64,000 nt of DNA from Nemertoderma westbladi (taxonomy: Eukaryota; Xenacoelomorpha; Nemertodermatida; Nemertodermatidae), in the NCBI GenBank assembly GCA_032718475.1, contig JAUCBJ010007698.1:1-64000 (forward strand), written 5' to 3'. Each line of letters starts with the position of its first letter. Within the stretch, counting starts at the first letter, position 1. The notes beneath the pieces are model-generated. The model saw nothing but the letters and a program-made list of their open reading frames with translations. It had not been told where the DNA came from and made no database searches. The translations under genes were made by a program, and so were the position numbers. Shown here piece by piece: positions 31,178 through 43,150 of this stretch.

Positions 31178-32907
31178 CTGAAAAGTCGAAGGTGAGAGTT
31201 TTACTTCTACTCTACGAAATGTCTTCCTAAGTACCGATACAACTTGGTCTTTAAACCCTATGTACCTTTTCAAGTACCGAAAAGTAACACCGCACACACA
31301 CACGGCGTAAAACAAATTGCTATAAACTAACTATTAGCTAGTCAAATATTAAATACGATATTAATAGCTACCCTAAAGGCCTACTGAAGCAATGTACAAA
31401 ATGTTGCCTTACAGAAAGGACAAATACTATTCCTACTAAATAATTAATAAGAATATCTCTCACTGTTAGATCCTCTATGGTAAGAACTATCCCACGGCCT
31501 ACAAATCTACTAATACGAAGCTATAGAATATCCGTTACTGTAAAGTCCAGTAGTATACCGCTTACCAGATCCTAGTAACGATGTATCTTACCGTAAGATC
31601 TAGTAATGTAAACGGACTCGTACAGTATCTGACAACAAATCCCAGTCCAGCGTGTCTAAACAAACAGATACAAATACACAAACGACTACTGGCGAGGAGC
31701 AGAGCCTAGTGTCTATTCTACGTACGTGAGAGGGTCTAATGCCTACGAACTAGACAAAAGGAAACCTGTCCTCTAACCGGTGAGGCAGATGTACAGTTAC
31801 GGTGACAGACCAAACTCACGGGAAAACAATCCCCACACAGCGAATCCTAACTATCGCTGACAGACCTAAATACCGTAACTTGCCGCGGTGTGATTTATAT
31901 GGTTTATATACGAGCTAGTGGGTTAACAGACCTAGCGTAACAATACTGACACTTGTACAAAATCAGTCTAAAGGGGGTCGTGCCTAATGTACAATACCGC
32001 TGCTCAGACAAACAACAGTCTAATAAATAAATACTCCTTCTTGCCGTAACTAAATATCAGATCCTAAATTTACAAATACGAATAGTAAATTACAGATAAA
32101 TTCTGCCTAGAAGTAATCTAAAGTGCGTTATAACTAGTAGAGCTCTAAGGGTACATATGTTTTAGGGCATGTGTGTGTGGGTGTGTTACAATAAAACAAT
32201 TTTGGTGTATCTCGTTGTACTAGGTTTTAGTGATTTTCTGACCAAAACAATACTGTACGCTAGCTACGAAAATAAGCTAGTCGCGTTCTGTAGAATTTTA
32301 TACTTACAAATGACGTCAAAGCTCTCTCCTTCCTATCCACAACTCAACCGGGCAATTGCGGTGTTAGTAACTACACCCGTGATCGGCACAAATACCAGAT
32401 TCTGGTTGTAAGATAAGAAATAGGGGTTAATTGCTACCGTATGTTAGCTGATCTGGTATACAAATTTGATTCTAGAACTTTGTTGCCGCAGTGGTTAGCA
32501 GCAATACCTATCAGTACGTGGCAAGGCGCGGTAGGATATTAATAAACCTCCCTAGGACAAGCGAAGTGCCGGTAGCAGAAATACTCCTTTCCTGATCAAA
32601 TAACTCAGGTTCAGACAGGGGGGGGGTACTAATGTATTCTACAAAGCAAACCGGTACCGAACTGCCAGTATTGCGATTCACTAAATTATTGAACATATGC
32701 TGTCTGTACCTAATATGTACTCGTGTACTGACGAACGGCAATAGTTCACACCTGTGAGTGATACAGGTTAACCCAGGGATTTGCAGTACAGGGTTCGGTC
32801 TGAATCTAGTTATCTGATCCTAAATTTTACGGCGTCCCAGGACGGCGTCACGCTTACCCTGATCTATAGGTCTTACGTTGGGGCAAGGGCGTCAAACAAA
32901 GTCTTAC
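31178..32907 (-). other. Candidate intron of the small gene
   Basis: 1730 bp between the two candidate exons. A+T-rich with no other gene recognised; a 9-G run lies at 32618-32626. Confidence 0.35.
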
Positions 32908-32932
32908 CTTCCTCGGAAATCGGGCGCTGCAT
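32908..32932 (-). CDS. Candidate exon 1 of the small two-exon gene
   Basis: ATG at 32932-32930 with G at -3, eight codons (M-Q-R-P-I-S-E-E) plus one base, then donor AAG|GTAAGA. The split Gly codon joins exon 2 in frame. A TATATTAG sequence about 45 bp upstream of the ATG could be a TATA-like element. Too short to stand on its own; support comes from the donor, Kozak base and phase agreement. Confidence 0.35.
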
Positions 32933-33476
32933 GGCAAGGTGGAGTATTTCGAAGGGGCGAAGGGCGTGCGCGGTCTAATATAATGTGGGCACTAGCATTG
33001 TGGACATCTTCCCTGCATTGCTGACGGCCTAACGGTCTAGGCGGCCATCCTCCCAATGCTTGGCTGTCCCAATGGTGGGCAATTGGAAATATACATGTCC
33101 AAATGTTTACAGTATATTTACAGTTTACAAAGATTTATCAAACAGATTTACATAAGTTCCAACACGAAACTTAACAAATGTAACTAAAGAAGTGTTTGAT
33201 ACAAAGAGATAATGTCAAAAAATTAACATTAGAAGTGAAGGCATAAGGGGTATGATTAGATACAAGGTGATAACCGAAGGCAAACCGGCCCTTATATAGT
33301 AAATCTGGGACATAGAATCCGCTAGAACCTTCCAGAGCATTCCATGGCCTCACATTGGAGCAATAAGATGTTCCATGCCCTATGATTGGCCCAACTCATC
33401 GTTCCATATGCTGTACGCACCTCATTGGTTTATCAAATTAGATCAAATGAAAATAAATTGCCCAAAAATGCAAATT
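32933..33476. other. Intergenic spacer
   Basis: No gene seen. GC-richer near 32940-33070, then A+T-rich, with short CCAATGG/CCTATGATTGG-like repeats around 33340-33430. Confidence 0.4.
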
Positions 33477-33552
33477 TCCCGACTGGGATTCGAACTCGTA
33501 ACCTATCTGTAATGTAACCAATGCCTTAACCATCCGACCACTGCGCCATTAG
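33477..33552 (-). pseudogene. tRNA-like sequence
   Basis: The minus strand has box A-like GTGGTCGGATGGTTAAGGC and a good box B GAGTTCGAATCCCAGTC at tRNA spacing, resembling D and T arms of eukaryotic tRNAs. The anticodon stem is poor (eight-base loop) and the acceptor arms do not pair cleanly. Probably tRNA-derived repeat or pseudogene. Confidence 0.5.
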
Positions 33553-33806
33553 ATTACCTACGGGTTTTATGTGTACCAATATGAATAGGCATATTACATT
33601 ACTGTAATTTAATCAAAATGCGTTGGATTTTAGAAAGTTTTTACGTTAAACTACAAATGCTACTTTATAGTGAAATAATGATTTCGGGTTGTCATCTATA
33701 TAAATATCCCGTTTGATATTATTTATGACCGGAGGTGGAAATTCATCCCTATGGTCATCAGCCGTGCGATGCAGTCGCAAGTCGGGTGGTGTATCTAATA
33801 GATTAG

Positions 33807-35007
33807 TCATCGGAGACACAATGTCGGGTTCACTGTTCCTATTTGGTCTTGGTCTGAGGACAGGGATGCGTCACTATCACTGTCGGTTTGGTCAGGGGTA
33901 GTCAAGACGTCCTCTTCTGTCTCTATGATCTCATTGCAAAGTGGGTCGCTAAATTGCAAGTGTTGGTGTCTGTACTTGTCAGTCCTTTTCATTCTAATAG
34001 AGTTTTCCGGGAAGGCCCTGTGCAGAAACATCCCACTCTCGTCTGACATTGGTTCCGGATGTCTGGGTCGTTTCTCCAGAATTTCTAAGGCCTTGGGTAC
34101 ATTTTGGCCTATCACCATCTGTACGCCTGGGTAGTCTGGGGTAAAATGGGGAATATTATGATTACGTATCGATGATTACGTATACGATTACTGGTATCTT
34201 GTGGGGTGGACAGGGATGCCTTATAATACTTTGTCTCAATGGTAGATTGCAAACGTTTCATTATCACAGATAATGTTAGTTTCATGTCATGGCCCTGTTC
34301 CCTGGCGAACAAGGATTCGGCTAACTCTGTGTCTATGAAGGTGCCCGTACTTCCTGTGTCCATTAAGGCATTTACCACAACTACTTCCCGCATGGAGCCA
34401 GACTTGAAGCACCGGACACTCTCTGACTCCGGCATACTGAAATGACCAGGTGTTGGGATTGTTCTCAATTTTGAGACAATCTTCTGCTACGGGTTCCTCC
34501 TAGGTAAAGGCTTCATACACACTGACATGGTTACAACATTCATCGTCATCGGTAAACTCTCCAGGGTAGAATGCATCCGGTCCTTCATCAGATGAGTCTG
34601 TCTCACAATCGGTGAAGTGTACACGTTGGGCTATCTCTCCCTTCGGGGCCTGGTCTAGGTGTAGCAAAGGGTGACGGGAGCCCTGACACACCGGACACGT
34701 TTTTACATTTATTAGTCTACACTTACGTCGCAAATGTCCCGGTCTAAGACACAAGAAGCATGTCAACAAGTCCAAAGCCGTCTGTCGTCTCTCCTTTAGT
34801 GTCTTTTTTAAGAAGGGCATTACATTTCGCAAGTGGATATGTGTCTATTTTACAAAGAGGGCACTTAAGGTTGGTGGTGCCAGCTGTGATTGTATTATAG
34901 ATCTTTGTGGTCGTCTTATGGTAATCCACATATGCTTTCTTGGGGGGGCTATTAGCCTTGGGAGGAGATCCTATTTGGTTTGCCTTGGCCGCTGTATTTA
35001 TTTTCAC
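33807..35007 (-). pseudogene. Decayed BEL/Pao gag-protease fragment
   Basis: Minus-strand segments in changing frames carry a C-x2-C cluster (near 34880), the knuckle C-F-L-C-L-R-P-G-H-L-R-R-K-C followed by C-P-V-C (34770-34690), and a protease core A-L-M-D-T-G-S-T-G-T-F-I (near 34360), then an acidic Ser/Asp-rich tail (to 33807). Frames change near 34.8, 34.47 and 34.12 kb, so it is broken. It differs in sequence from the 25.6-30.6 kb element (D-T-G versus D-S-A) and represents another lineage of the same superfamily. Confidence 0.7.
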
Positions 35008-35371
35008 CTCTGGAGTTTACGTCACAGTAATATATGCTTTCACATCTCTCTGTGTCTGAACCAGAGTGATCAGAGAGACACTCTTCATAGTTGGTGACAT
35101 AAGTGTATCACTTCCTGGTTGATTTCTTATCAGTGTTTTTCGTGTCTGAACGGGTGCTTCTTTCCCGGTTCACTGTGATAAGATACGTGGAGGTCTCGGC
35201 CTTCAAGAAACCTCTAAACGAGTCCATACCGGGGAAACATCCATGTTTAAGTTTAAGGGATTAATAAAGGCAAGGAAGGGTCTTTCACCACGTGGATATT
35301 TAAAAATTGAAGTTAGTTATTTACCATATGGCCATTTCACCCTCGCGGGCGTCTTCAGCAGTATATTCAAT
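35008..35371. other. Spacer between element fragments
   Basis: Probably more of the decayed retroelement (minus strand upstream of the zinc-finger part), but no frame is convincing. Confidence 0.35.
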
Positions 35372-36370
35372 CCACGAAGCTAAGGAAAATCAACTACTTT
35401 CGCTAAGAAAGATTTTCCTTAGCTGAGATGGTCTATTCATAGTGGGCTATTTTACTTGTATGGAGCAGATTAGTTTTTTTTGACTCCAGAAAAAACTAGC
35501 CTTTAAAAGTACCCTGAAATTTTGCATGTATATACTACTCGTCGAGGCGCATCTTTTGGGCTGGGTCTCATATCCAGGAAAAATCTGGTTTCCATGGCAA
35601 CGGACTTAGAAAAAAGTCTATGTATTTCAAGTCAATATTTATAACTCTATTTGTAGGAAAACTATAATACATATATACTTGGGGTTTCTCAACTCAACTA
35701 TAAGGTCCATAGCAGAGCCGACTGAGGTTCAATAGAAAATCCAGTTGCCTTGGCAACTGGGCTAGACAGATGTTAAAATTTACAAAATGTTAATTTGAAG
35801 CTGGTAACTGTAGTTTATTAAAGTCTATATTATTCAAGTCTATATTCATAACTCTATTCGGAGCAAAACTGTAATATATATAAACTTGGGGTTTTGCAAC
35901 TCATCTATAAGGTCCATATACAAACCGTTCGAGGTTAATTTGAAAATCCAGCTACCATAGCAACAAGACTATACAGATGTTAAAATTTATAAAATGATAA
36001 TTTGAAGCACAAGTTAATAGTATTATGACTTGGGACCAACACCTACCCCCACTATATGACTTATTCTGCATCCGAATTACATTGTTCTATTTTTCAGTTT
36101 CCCTGACAACCACTGCAAACAAACCGATGCATTTTCATAGAAAATCGGTAATTTGGACATAAACTACAATATTTTCTGAAACTCGGTATATATGTTATCT
36201 GAACCACAATCTGGACTAAATCTTTTTTCAAAGGTTAAACCAACAGTTCCAGAAAACTGTAGTTTCCATGGGAATATAAGTTAATTATATTGGAAAATGC
36301 TACTAAACTACGCTAAGTTAAGCAACGAACCAAAGTGTGGCCGTTTGTTTAATTTTCCTTAGCTTCGTGG
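35372..36370. mobile_element. 999-bp element with 19-bp terminal inverted repeats and three internal repeats
   Basis: The ends CCACGAAGCTAAGGAAAAT (35372-35390) and ATTTTCCTTAGCTTCGTGG (36352-36370) are perfect inverted repeats. The left end also forms a 13-bp hairpin (35379-35391 with 35411-35423). The interior holds about three degenerate 200-bp direct repeats, each with an ATAAGGTCCATA-like part, a CC(A/T)GGCAAC-like part and AGATGTTAAAATTTA. No transposase is present and no target duplication is obvious, so the ends may extend differently. Confidence 0.65.
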
Positions 36371-37866
36371 TTGCATTTCCTTTAGGAAATGCCTTTCTAG
36401 TTAAAATAGCGTTAAAATATAATTAAGAAGTACAGAAGTTGAACAGTTCTCTGATAAAAATATAAGATTTCGATATGCAGTTAGTGTGTGCAGCAAAAGT
36501 TACTATGGCAATAACATTAGTTATAGAACACCATATAAATGTTATTTAACTATTTTAGAACATAAATAAAATAAAAAATATAATGTTCTAGAACAGGTAG
36601 CTAGCTAGTTATTTCTTAATTTTAAATTAACTAGTAATTTAAAAAAATTCCGATTTCAACTTTTAACAATTTGTTGCCAAATGTTTTAACATTTTATAAG
36701 TGCAGGCCATTTATTCTATTTAATATAGTATAATGAAACTAAATCAATTAGCACTATAATTAATTAGTAAGGACGCCAGACAATAACATTTCACAAAAGT
36801 TCCACTCAACAGTTTCTCCACCGCCGTTCCCCGTTCGTTCCACCAATCGCCACGCCTCGTTGGCCCTACCCCAATCACTTGAGCCTCCAGCCGAGGGTGC
36901 TATTAACATTTTTATAGTTTCAAAAAAATCTTAAGCTCGTTAAAAAACACTAGCTACCATAAAAACAACATATCTACTAATGTTCTATAACACTTACCAA
37001 TAATAAAAATATAAAAAATACCGTATTTTTTAAATTTAAAAAATGGTCACACAAGCTATACCTACTGTATGTTATAAAAATACTAGTTCTCTTAAAAATT
37101 ACTAGCTACCTGAAATTATAACATTTATAACACTAAATTTAATAAAAAATTTTTAATTTTTTTTTTTTTTAATTTTTTTGAATTTTAAAATTTACTACCT
37201 ATATGTTTTAGAACATGATATTTTATTTTATTTATGTTCTAGAATAGTAAAATAACATTTATATGGTGTTCTAGAACACTACTTGCTTGCCATAGTAACA
37301 ACGATTGGCGATACTATGTTTGAAAATTGTAGTGGCATACGGAACCATTTACCCAATTTTTGAACATATATGATGATCCTAAGTTTCCAAGATATCCATT
37401 TTAACTCAAATTAACAGGATACAAATGATTCAATTACTATAATTCTGAGTTTATATGATACCAAGTTCCTTCCACATTATTATTCTATTTTATATTATTC
37501 TATTGAAATTGTTTTTCTTGAATCTGCTTTTCTGGGCTTTTCTTTCATAATTAGCACTTTAAAGCTTTTACGGCCCTCGTTTTGTTATCTCGTGCCGTAA
37601 CGCTATAAAGTGCTATTTTATGAAGAATGACGTATATCCTTATGGTCGGTTACACAAGCTATAGTAGTGCCAATTTAATTATCTGTAAAATCGAAATAAA
37701 TATATTAAGAATATTCAATCCAACGGAAACTTGAGTCGAAATAAATATTTATCATCGGGAAAATAGAAAATCAATAGTATTATTAAGTAATTATGATAAA
37801 ATAAATAAATTTACTGAGTGAATATGTTTCTTAAAGAGATTCGTAAAGATAAAACTATATCGAATA
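36371..37866. other. A+T-rich intergenic DNA and 5' flank of the fibrinogen-domain gene
   Basis: 36560-37290 belongs to the A+T-rich GCTAG/TTCTAGAA repeat family. From about 37690 to 37866 the sequence is shared, inverted, with 52206-52370 (for example AATAGAAAATCAATAGTATT), so the upstream region was duplicated with the paralogue. No core promoter was recognised. Confidence 0.5.
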
Positions 37867-39444
37867 ATGAGGAAGAAAAAGAAAGATCTTCCAGGAATTC
37901 TGATACTTTCCATTCTCATGAAGTTACATTACATACTGCTCCAGAATCTCTCTGACACAAACTTAGGAAAGGATAAATCTCCAGAAACCTACAACGCTTC
38001 AGAATATCCTGCAAACAGAACTGTACCAAACGCAGATGGATATTCCTCCAGAATCCATCTACTGTATACTTCTCGAGAATTTCGCAAAACTTCACCAAAA
38101 TTAGGAATGGCGATGTCTTCTGAAGAATCATTCCATTCTGCTGAAGAATCTTACAGATATTCAGATAGTTTCAATTCTGCTGAAGAAACTTCCAGGTCTT
38201 TAGCTGGTTACCATTCTGCTGCAGAATCCTTAGCTAGTTACCATTCTGCTGCAGAATCTTACAGATATTCAGATAGTTTCCATTCCGCTGCAAAATCCTC
38301 CAGATCTTTAGCTGGTTACCATTCTGCTGCAGAATCTTTAGCTAGTTACCATTCTGCTGCAGAATCTCCGATGAAACCAAAAAGATTCCGTCTGTTGGAT
38401 ATGTTGCACAGTATGCGTGATGCTGGTGTGAAAAAGATTATCAAAAATAAAGGTAATGATATGATGGAAGCGGAAATGGAGAGGAGGGAAGCTGTCGCAT
38501 ATCCAGTGCCGCCTCCGGTGGATAAAGTGCCGACACACGAGGAATATGCTACGCTGGAAAGGCACATAAAGTTACTGACTAGAGTTATGGTGGCACTTTC
38601 AATAGCATTAGCAGGGTTTGTGTTTGCAACAGTTGCTTTAGCCGTAAACCAATCGTCTGCTGTTTGTAAGAGTAGTTGTATGACGACCCCGTTCATACCC
38701 ACTGAGATTGGAAGCACTACAGTTTATGTACCTCCTATATCTCGTAAACCGACCCTTCCTCCTACATCTCCTAAACCTACTACACTTTCAGCAAGTGAAA
38801 TTGCGGACAAAATTACTAATCCGTGCTATGGAAAATCTGAAATACAGCCTGCCACTGGTAAAAATGAAATCATTGCTTTTGGTACCACTGATGAGTTTCT
38901 ATGCGATGACGGATGGTTTGTTATTCAGCAAAAAAACAAAATACATTCAGACACCTTCAATTACGAGATGCTGACGCGTAACGGATACATTGCTGGGTTT
39001 GGAGACCTTACATCTGAATTCTGGTTGGGTTTGGGGAAGATCAACAAGCTAACTAAATTAGGGAAAGCTGTTCTACGAATAGACATGATAACATCTAACG
39101 GAGATGAATACTACGCTGAATATTCGACATTTAAGGTTGGCCCTGGATCTCAATATTTCAAGTTGACAATACGAGAATTCTCAGGAAATGTAAAAGATTC
39201 CTTGGCGGTTTACAATGGAAATGGTTTTACTACATTTGACATGTACACAATATTTCCAAAAAAAGCCTATTGTTCCGTACAAGCAGAGTGTGGTTGGTGG
39301 TTCGGTTCGGACTGTAAAACTGCAAAAGTTGGCATTCTAAACGGAAACTTCAAATCGAAAATGGGCTATCGACCAAGATGGCATAAGAAAGATTCGAGCG
39401 TCTTAAATCCAGATGAGATCAAAATGAAAGTTAAATTCCGCTAA
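37867..39444 (+). CDS. Type II membrane protein with C-terminal fibrinogen-related domain
   Basis: 525 codons if the first ATG is used. A Ser/Glu-rich region with imperfect repeats (F-H-S-A-E-E-S, Y-H-S-A-A-E-S, Y-R-Y-S-D-S-F; about residues 84-167) precedes a basic segment and one membrane helix (about 237-260), giving a cytoplasmic N-terminus. A Pro/Thr stalk follows, then a fibrinogen-related domain (about 320-525) with the hallmarks F-V-I-Q-Q, F-W-L-G-L and C-G-W-W-F-G. Such domains bind sugars or acetylated ligands in innate recognition or adhesion. The start is uncertain: the M-S-S at codon 83 (38113) is the only ATG conserved in both paralogues at 49.5-52.2 kb, and the sequence before it matches another frame there. 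Specific function unknown. Confidence 0.75.
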   Translation: MRKKKKDLPGILILSILMKLHYILLQNLSDTNLGKDKSPETYNASEYPANRTVPNADGYSSRIHLLYTSREFRKTSPKLGMAMSSEESFHSAEESYRYSDSFNSAEETSRSLAGYHSAAESLASYHSAAESYRYSDSFHSAAKSSRSLAGYHSAAESLASYHSAAESPMKPKRFRLLDMLHSMRDAGVKKIIKNKGNDMMEAEMERREAVAYPVPPPVDKVPTHEEYATLERHIKLLTRVMVALSIALAGFVFATVALAVNQSSAVCKSSCMTTPFIPTEIGSTTVYVPPISRKPTLPPTSPKPTTLSASEIADKITNPCYGKSEIQPATGKNEIIAFGTTDEFLCDDGWFVIQQKNKIHSDTFNYEMLTRNGYIAGFGDLTSEFWLGLGKINKLTKLGKAVLRIDMITSNGDEYYAEYSTFKVGPGSQYFKLTIREFSGNVKDSLAVYNGNGFTTFDMYTIFPKKAYCSVQAECGWWFGSDCKTAKVGILNGNFKSKMGYRPRWHKKDSSVLNPDEIKMKVKFR

Positions 39445-40067
39445 ATCAAATCAAATGAATGTAATTAAATCAAGTAATTATTTTACTTTAGCAATAATGT
39501 AAAACATGAAACCCGTTTAGTACGGTGACGATGCGAATCTCCATTTTTTAGATAAGTTACAAAATTCGGAAAAGTTATTTTTAAAAGTTTCTTAGGTTTT
39601 CAATTTTCAAAATCTACTTAGCCTTTCACCCTCAAAATGTACCTGTCTAGAACTAATATCTGCCCGATTACATAAGGATGGTTCTAATTATTAATTACTC
39701 TATCGTAGATAATGTAGTTACTTTTATTAATACCAAACGAACTGAAATTAGCTAAGGTTGTTGTTCCTCTGTACACCATACAAATCTTAGCTAGAAATCT
39801 TAATTAGATTGTATGAAATATGAAACAGAGAGTTTTACCTCCCCATAGTCCTTTCATCAATCGTCTGAGCGCCTTTGGGTTGGGTAAGAGGGGGCTTGAA
39901 GGGGGGGGGGGGGGGGGGGGCGACTTTCCCATCTTCGTTGATTTATTTGGGGTTTGGTTAAATTTCTTAAATAGCGATTTTGTGATACAGTAGAATTGCT
40001 CAATTTTAATTTTATTTCATAACTGAGCCTCGTGCTGCGCGAAAGCCACACGCACGTGTATAGTGAT
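39445..40067. other. 3' flank of the fibrinogen-domain gene
   Basis: No gene. A 20-G tract lies at 39901-39920. No close AATAAA was found after the stop. Confidence 0.5.
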
Positions 40068-40780
40068 TATTTCAAGGCTTCCAAATATGTAAAAATATTT
40101 GAATGTGGTTGTAATACAGCCTCCAGCCTATGACCCCGTAGGAATTTCTTATATGACTGAACAACCCCACAAAGATGTTTAGTACTACTACTACTACTAG
40201 GTCGAGCGAACTCGGACAGTGGAAATGAGATCCTTCCAGGTTTCCCGATTCTCCATAGTTGTCGCAATTTCGTTTCTCCCAAGTTCAGTATCCCTTTCAA
40301 GTTGATCTATATATGTTATGGCCGGTCGTCCACGACTACGCTTTCCATGAATTGGTTGGCAGAAAAGTAGATCTGTTATGCCCTCGTCTTTACTTCGCCA
40401 GCAGTGCCCACTGAATCTTAATCTGCATTCACGGAGGGTGGTTGATACAGGTGGTATGTACCATAAAGCTCGGCGTTTGTCATGTGTTGTCTCCAGCTGA
40501 TGTTTAGGGCTGCCCTTAGTAGTCTTGTGTAGCAACCATCAATTCGTTGTTCAAATGATTTAGTCAGTGTCCAGGTCTCACCCCCGTATAAAAATACACT
40601 TTCCACTGTGCCTCGAAAGAACTTAGTCTTCAGGTGCCTGGATAGATCTGATTTCCAGATGGTATCCATTTTTGATAGAGCTACAAAAGCCTTTGCTTTC
40701 CTAACTTCTATGTTCTTTTTGCTATTCTCTATCCATGATCCAAGGTACTGGAAGTCGTTAATTACAGAATGTTAAGTACA
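40068..40780 (-). pseudogene. LINE 3' fragment, copy 1 (5'-truncated)
   Basis: The minus strand encodes the C-terminal part of a non-LTR retrotransposon polyprotein: the W-T-L-T-K-S-F-E-Q-R-I-D-G-C-Y segment, L-R-F-S-G-H-C-W-R-S and G-K-R-S-R-G-R-P. It is nearly identical to 53918-54690, with a one-base difference that breaks the frame near 40530. The 3' end is a TAG trinucleotide tail (40184-40200). 40075-40125 beyond the tail matches the MITE at 21.8 kb. Sequence upstream of about 40780 is lost. Confidence 0.8.
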
Positions 40781-41739
40781 GCTATGGGACATTAAAAATA
40801 AAACAATCACATGAGCTCGTACGAGCTCTTTTAATTGAGAAGGGCGATCTTTTTCAATAATGTCGCACATTTAGTTAAATGATAATACTGGTTATAGGTA
40901 CTGTTGCGTTACGTGTACATTTTGTTTTGGATTAACTAGGCGGATTGTTTATTTTATTGAATGCCAATTTCTTGCGTGACTAGACAGCGCAGTAGCATTA
41001 GCTAGTATTGTGCAGTCTAAGCACTGAGATCGGGGGGGGGGGGGGGGGCGGGGTGGTTATGCGGGGAATGGGACAACTGTCGGGAGTTGGGATACTGTGA
41101 GCGGATCCAATTCGCTGCACTACCTACCGGTAAATGGGGAAAGTGGCTTTTTACCAATAGTTGGCTAGGTGACATTACCAATATAATGTCACCTAACAAC
41201 CAACGAAGGAAATTTACATTGCCAGCCACAAGGAGAGATGAGAGGCTACAAGCCATATCAGGGGGACGTAGGGAGCTAGGTATCAGGGAACAGGGAGTGC
41301 CAAGGGAAGGAAGGATAGGTTAGCCAATGGTGGGGCAGCACACCATCTGATTGGGATGCATCCATTGGCCAGGCCATGTAGCAAGTAGCCATATTCCATA
41401 TGTGTTAGTAATATAACCGTTGCCTTTATTACCTGTTGTTCAGTTGGTTTGTGTAGAGCTGTGGAAACAAGATGGTTTAAACTGTCGTCCTCGTCAGTAA
41501 CTGTGCTATTATTATATTCTGACTGTGCTATTATTGTATTCTGACATTACGAACAACTGCCACTAAAACTCAGTTATTCTTTTGGGCTCCGGCCTTTCAG
41601 ATACCACAAGCCTTTCAGCAGCCAGCGGACGGTGCGATGCGTATTACCCAAAAGCAAACACATCGGTCGGGATTCCCTCGCTAACTCGGGGATCCCGTCA
41701 CAGTTTAAACCACGCTTAGAAAGTTTAAATCTCGCAACC
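40781..41739. other. Spacer with G tract and stem-loop
   Basis: A G17 tract lies at 41032-41048. TAGGTGACATT (41166-41176) and AATGTCACCTA (41185-41195) form a perfect 11-bp stem with an 8-nt loop. 41400-41640 could be leader of the gag-like gene that follows; ATTATTATATTCTGACTGTG repeats once near 41510-41545. Confidence 0.45.
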
Positions 41740-43150
41740 ATGAGTGAACAACGAACGCCCCAGGGTTCAGAGAGGGGTGGAAGTCTGCCACAAACCCCGA
41801 GCGACAGAGACCAAACGATTCGGGAAGCAGAGAAGAGGCGGTACCGGCCCGCCACACCGTATTCGCTGAGGAATGACGATTCGGTGGTAGAGGAGGAAGG
41901 CGGATGGGTACAAGGGGACGAGAAGCCGGAGTGGACACGGGACGGGAGTGGCGAGAAGAATACCGGAGTCGCCAGCCAACCAGCGGCTACAGGCGGCGAG
42001 CGGCCCACCGGAACAGCAACGGTGGAGCCGACGGTACCACGCCAGATGAGGAGAGGAGGCCAAGAAGTCGTGGAGGAGGACATCGGGACGAGCGATCGCC
42101 TACAACGGGCGTATAACGCCATGAGGAAAACTCTAAAGGATGCTAAGATAGGAGGAAAGGTAGGCGAGCCCAAGTTGAATCGGAGACTCGGTGAGTGTAA
42201 CAAACATTTTCACTACCTAGTCCGATTTGGGCAGGGGGAACTGGCGAGTGAAAGGGCAAGAGGTGGTCGCCACAGAACTGTTTGAATTGTGGCGATCTGA
42301 GATAATACCGTATGGTGTAGTGTACATAGGGCCTTATCTGGTGGATGCGCGGGTGATTAAGTTAGTGGGATGGGCGGATCCGCACGACGCCGAACCCGAG
42401 GTTGACCCCGAGGATTAGGTGTCGTCGGTTAGTGAAACCGGTAGCAGGCACAATAAAGTTGGTAAAACCGGGAGGCGACGGGAGTCCGTCGCAACCGAAA
42501 AGTCTGCTACACCCTCCGCGAAAGCAAGAAGGGTGTTAGAGATAGATCTGGCGTGTCAGCTAGACATAGCTGCGTTAGATCAAAAGGAGTTATAGAGACA
42601 AATGGGTGAGGGGACCTTGTTGTTAGAGAGGGAGAGGGAGTTAGCAAGAGAGTGTAGAGAGATGGCCGAGAAGGTGGTGAGAGAGTGTAGGGAGAGAACC
42701 GCGAGGGAGGTAGAGAGGGTTGAGAGAGAGGTGAACGAGCGTAATGCAAGGGAGGCAAATGAGCGCAAAGAGCGAGACACGAGGGAAACAGAGAGGATTG
42801 AGAAAGATAGGGAGTCGGTGAACCAGAGTATTAGAGAGGACAGGGAGAGAGAGATGGCTGGTAAGAGAATGCGGAATGATATGCATACCCAGTTGAGGGG
42901 GTTAATGCAGTATCAGGCAAAACAAAAGCGCCGATTTGAACTGGTGAAAATGGGTTTAACAGAGAGCGAAGCTGGTTCGGGAAGTATTTATGAGGAACCA
43001 GGGGTGATGGAAACTTTTGTCAATACTCCAGTTACAGGTACCGGACGACAAACACAAAACTGGTGTAACCGGACGGATGGGGAGGGGGGGGGGGGGGGGG
43101 GGGTAATTACAATACGTTTAGTAGGAATGTTAATATTAATAATACCGTAG
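41740..43150 (+). pseudogene. Coiled-coil gag-like gene, interrupted
   Basis: The likely start is ATG 41740 (M-S-E-Q). The first frame (to 42285) is acidic and Arg-rich. Around 42230, in a GGGGG run, coding potential moves to another frame that continues with L-F-E-L-W-R-S and then runs to 43150 with two in-frame TAG codons (42416-42418 and 42593-42595). The last part, from 42602, is a very strong Glu/Arg coiled coil, and the frame ends in a 21-G tract (43084-43104). The layout resembles gag proteins of the BEL-like elements in this window, but no zinc finger or protease follows. A host coiled-coil gene that decayed is the alternative. Confidence 0.5.

Noticed and set aside
42507-42886. Ser/Leu/Pro-rich minus-strand frames
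   Set aside because: Antisense of the Glu/Arg coiled coil.
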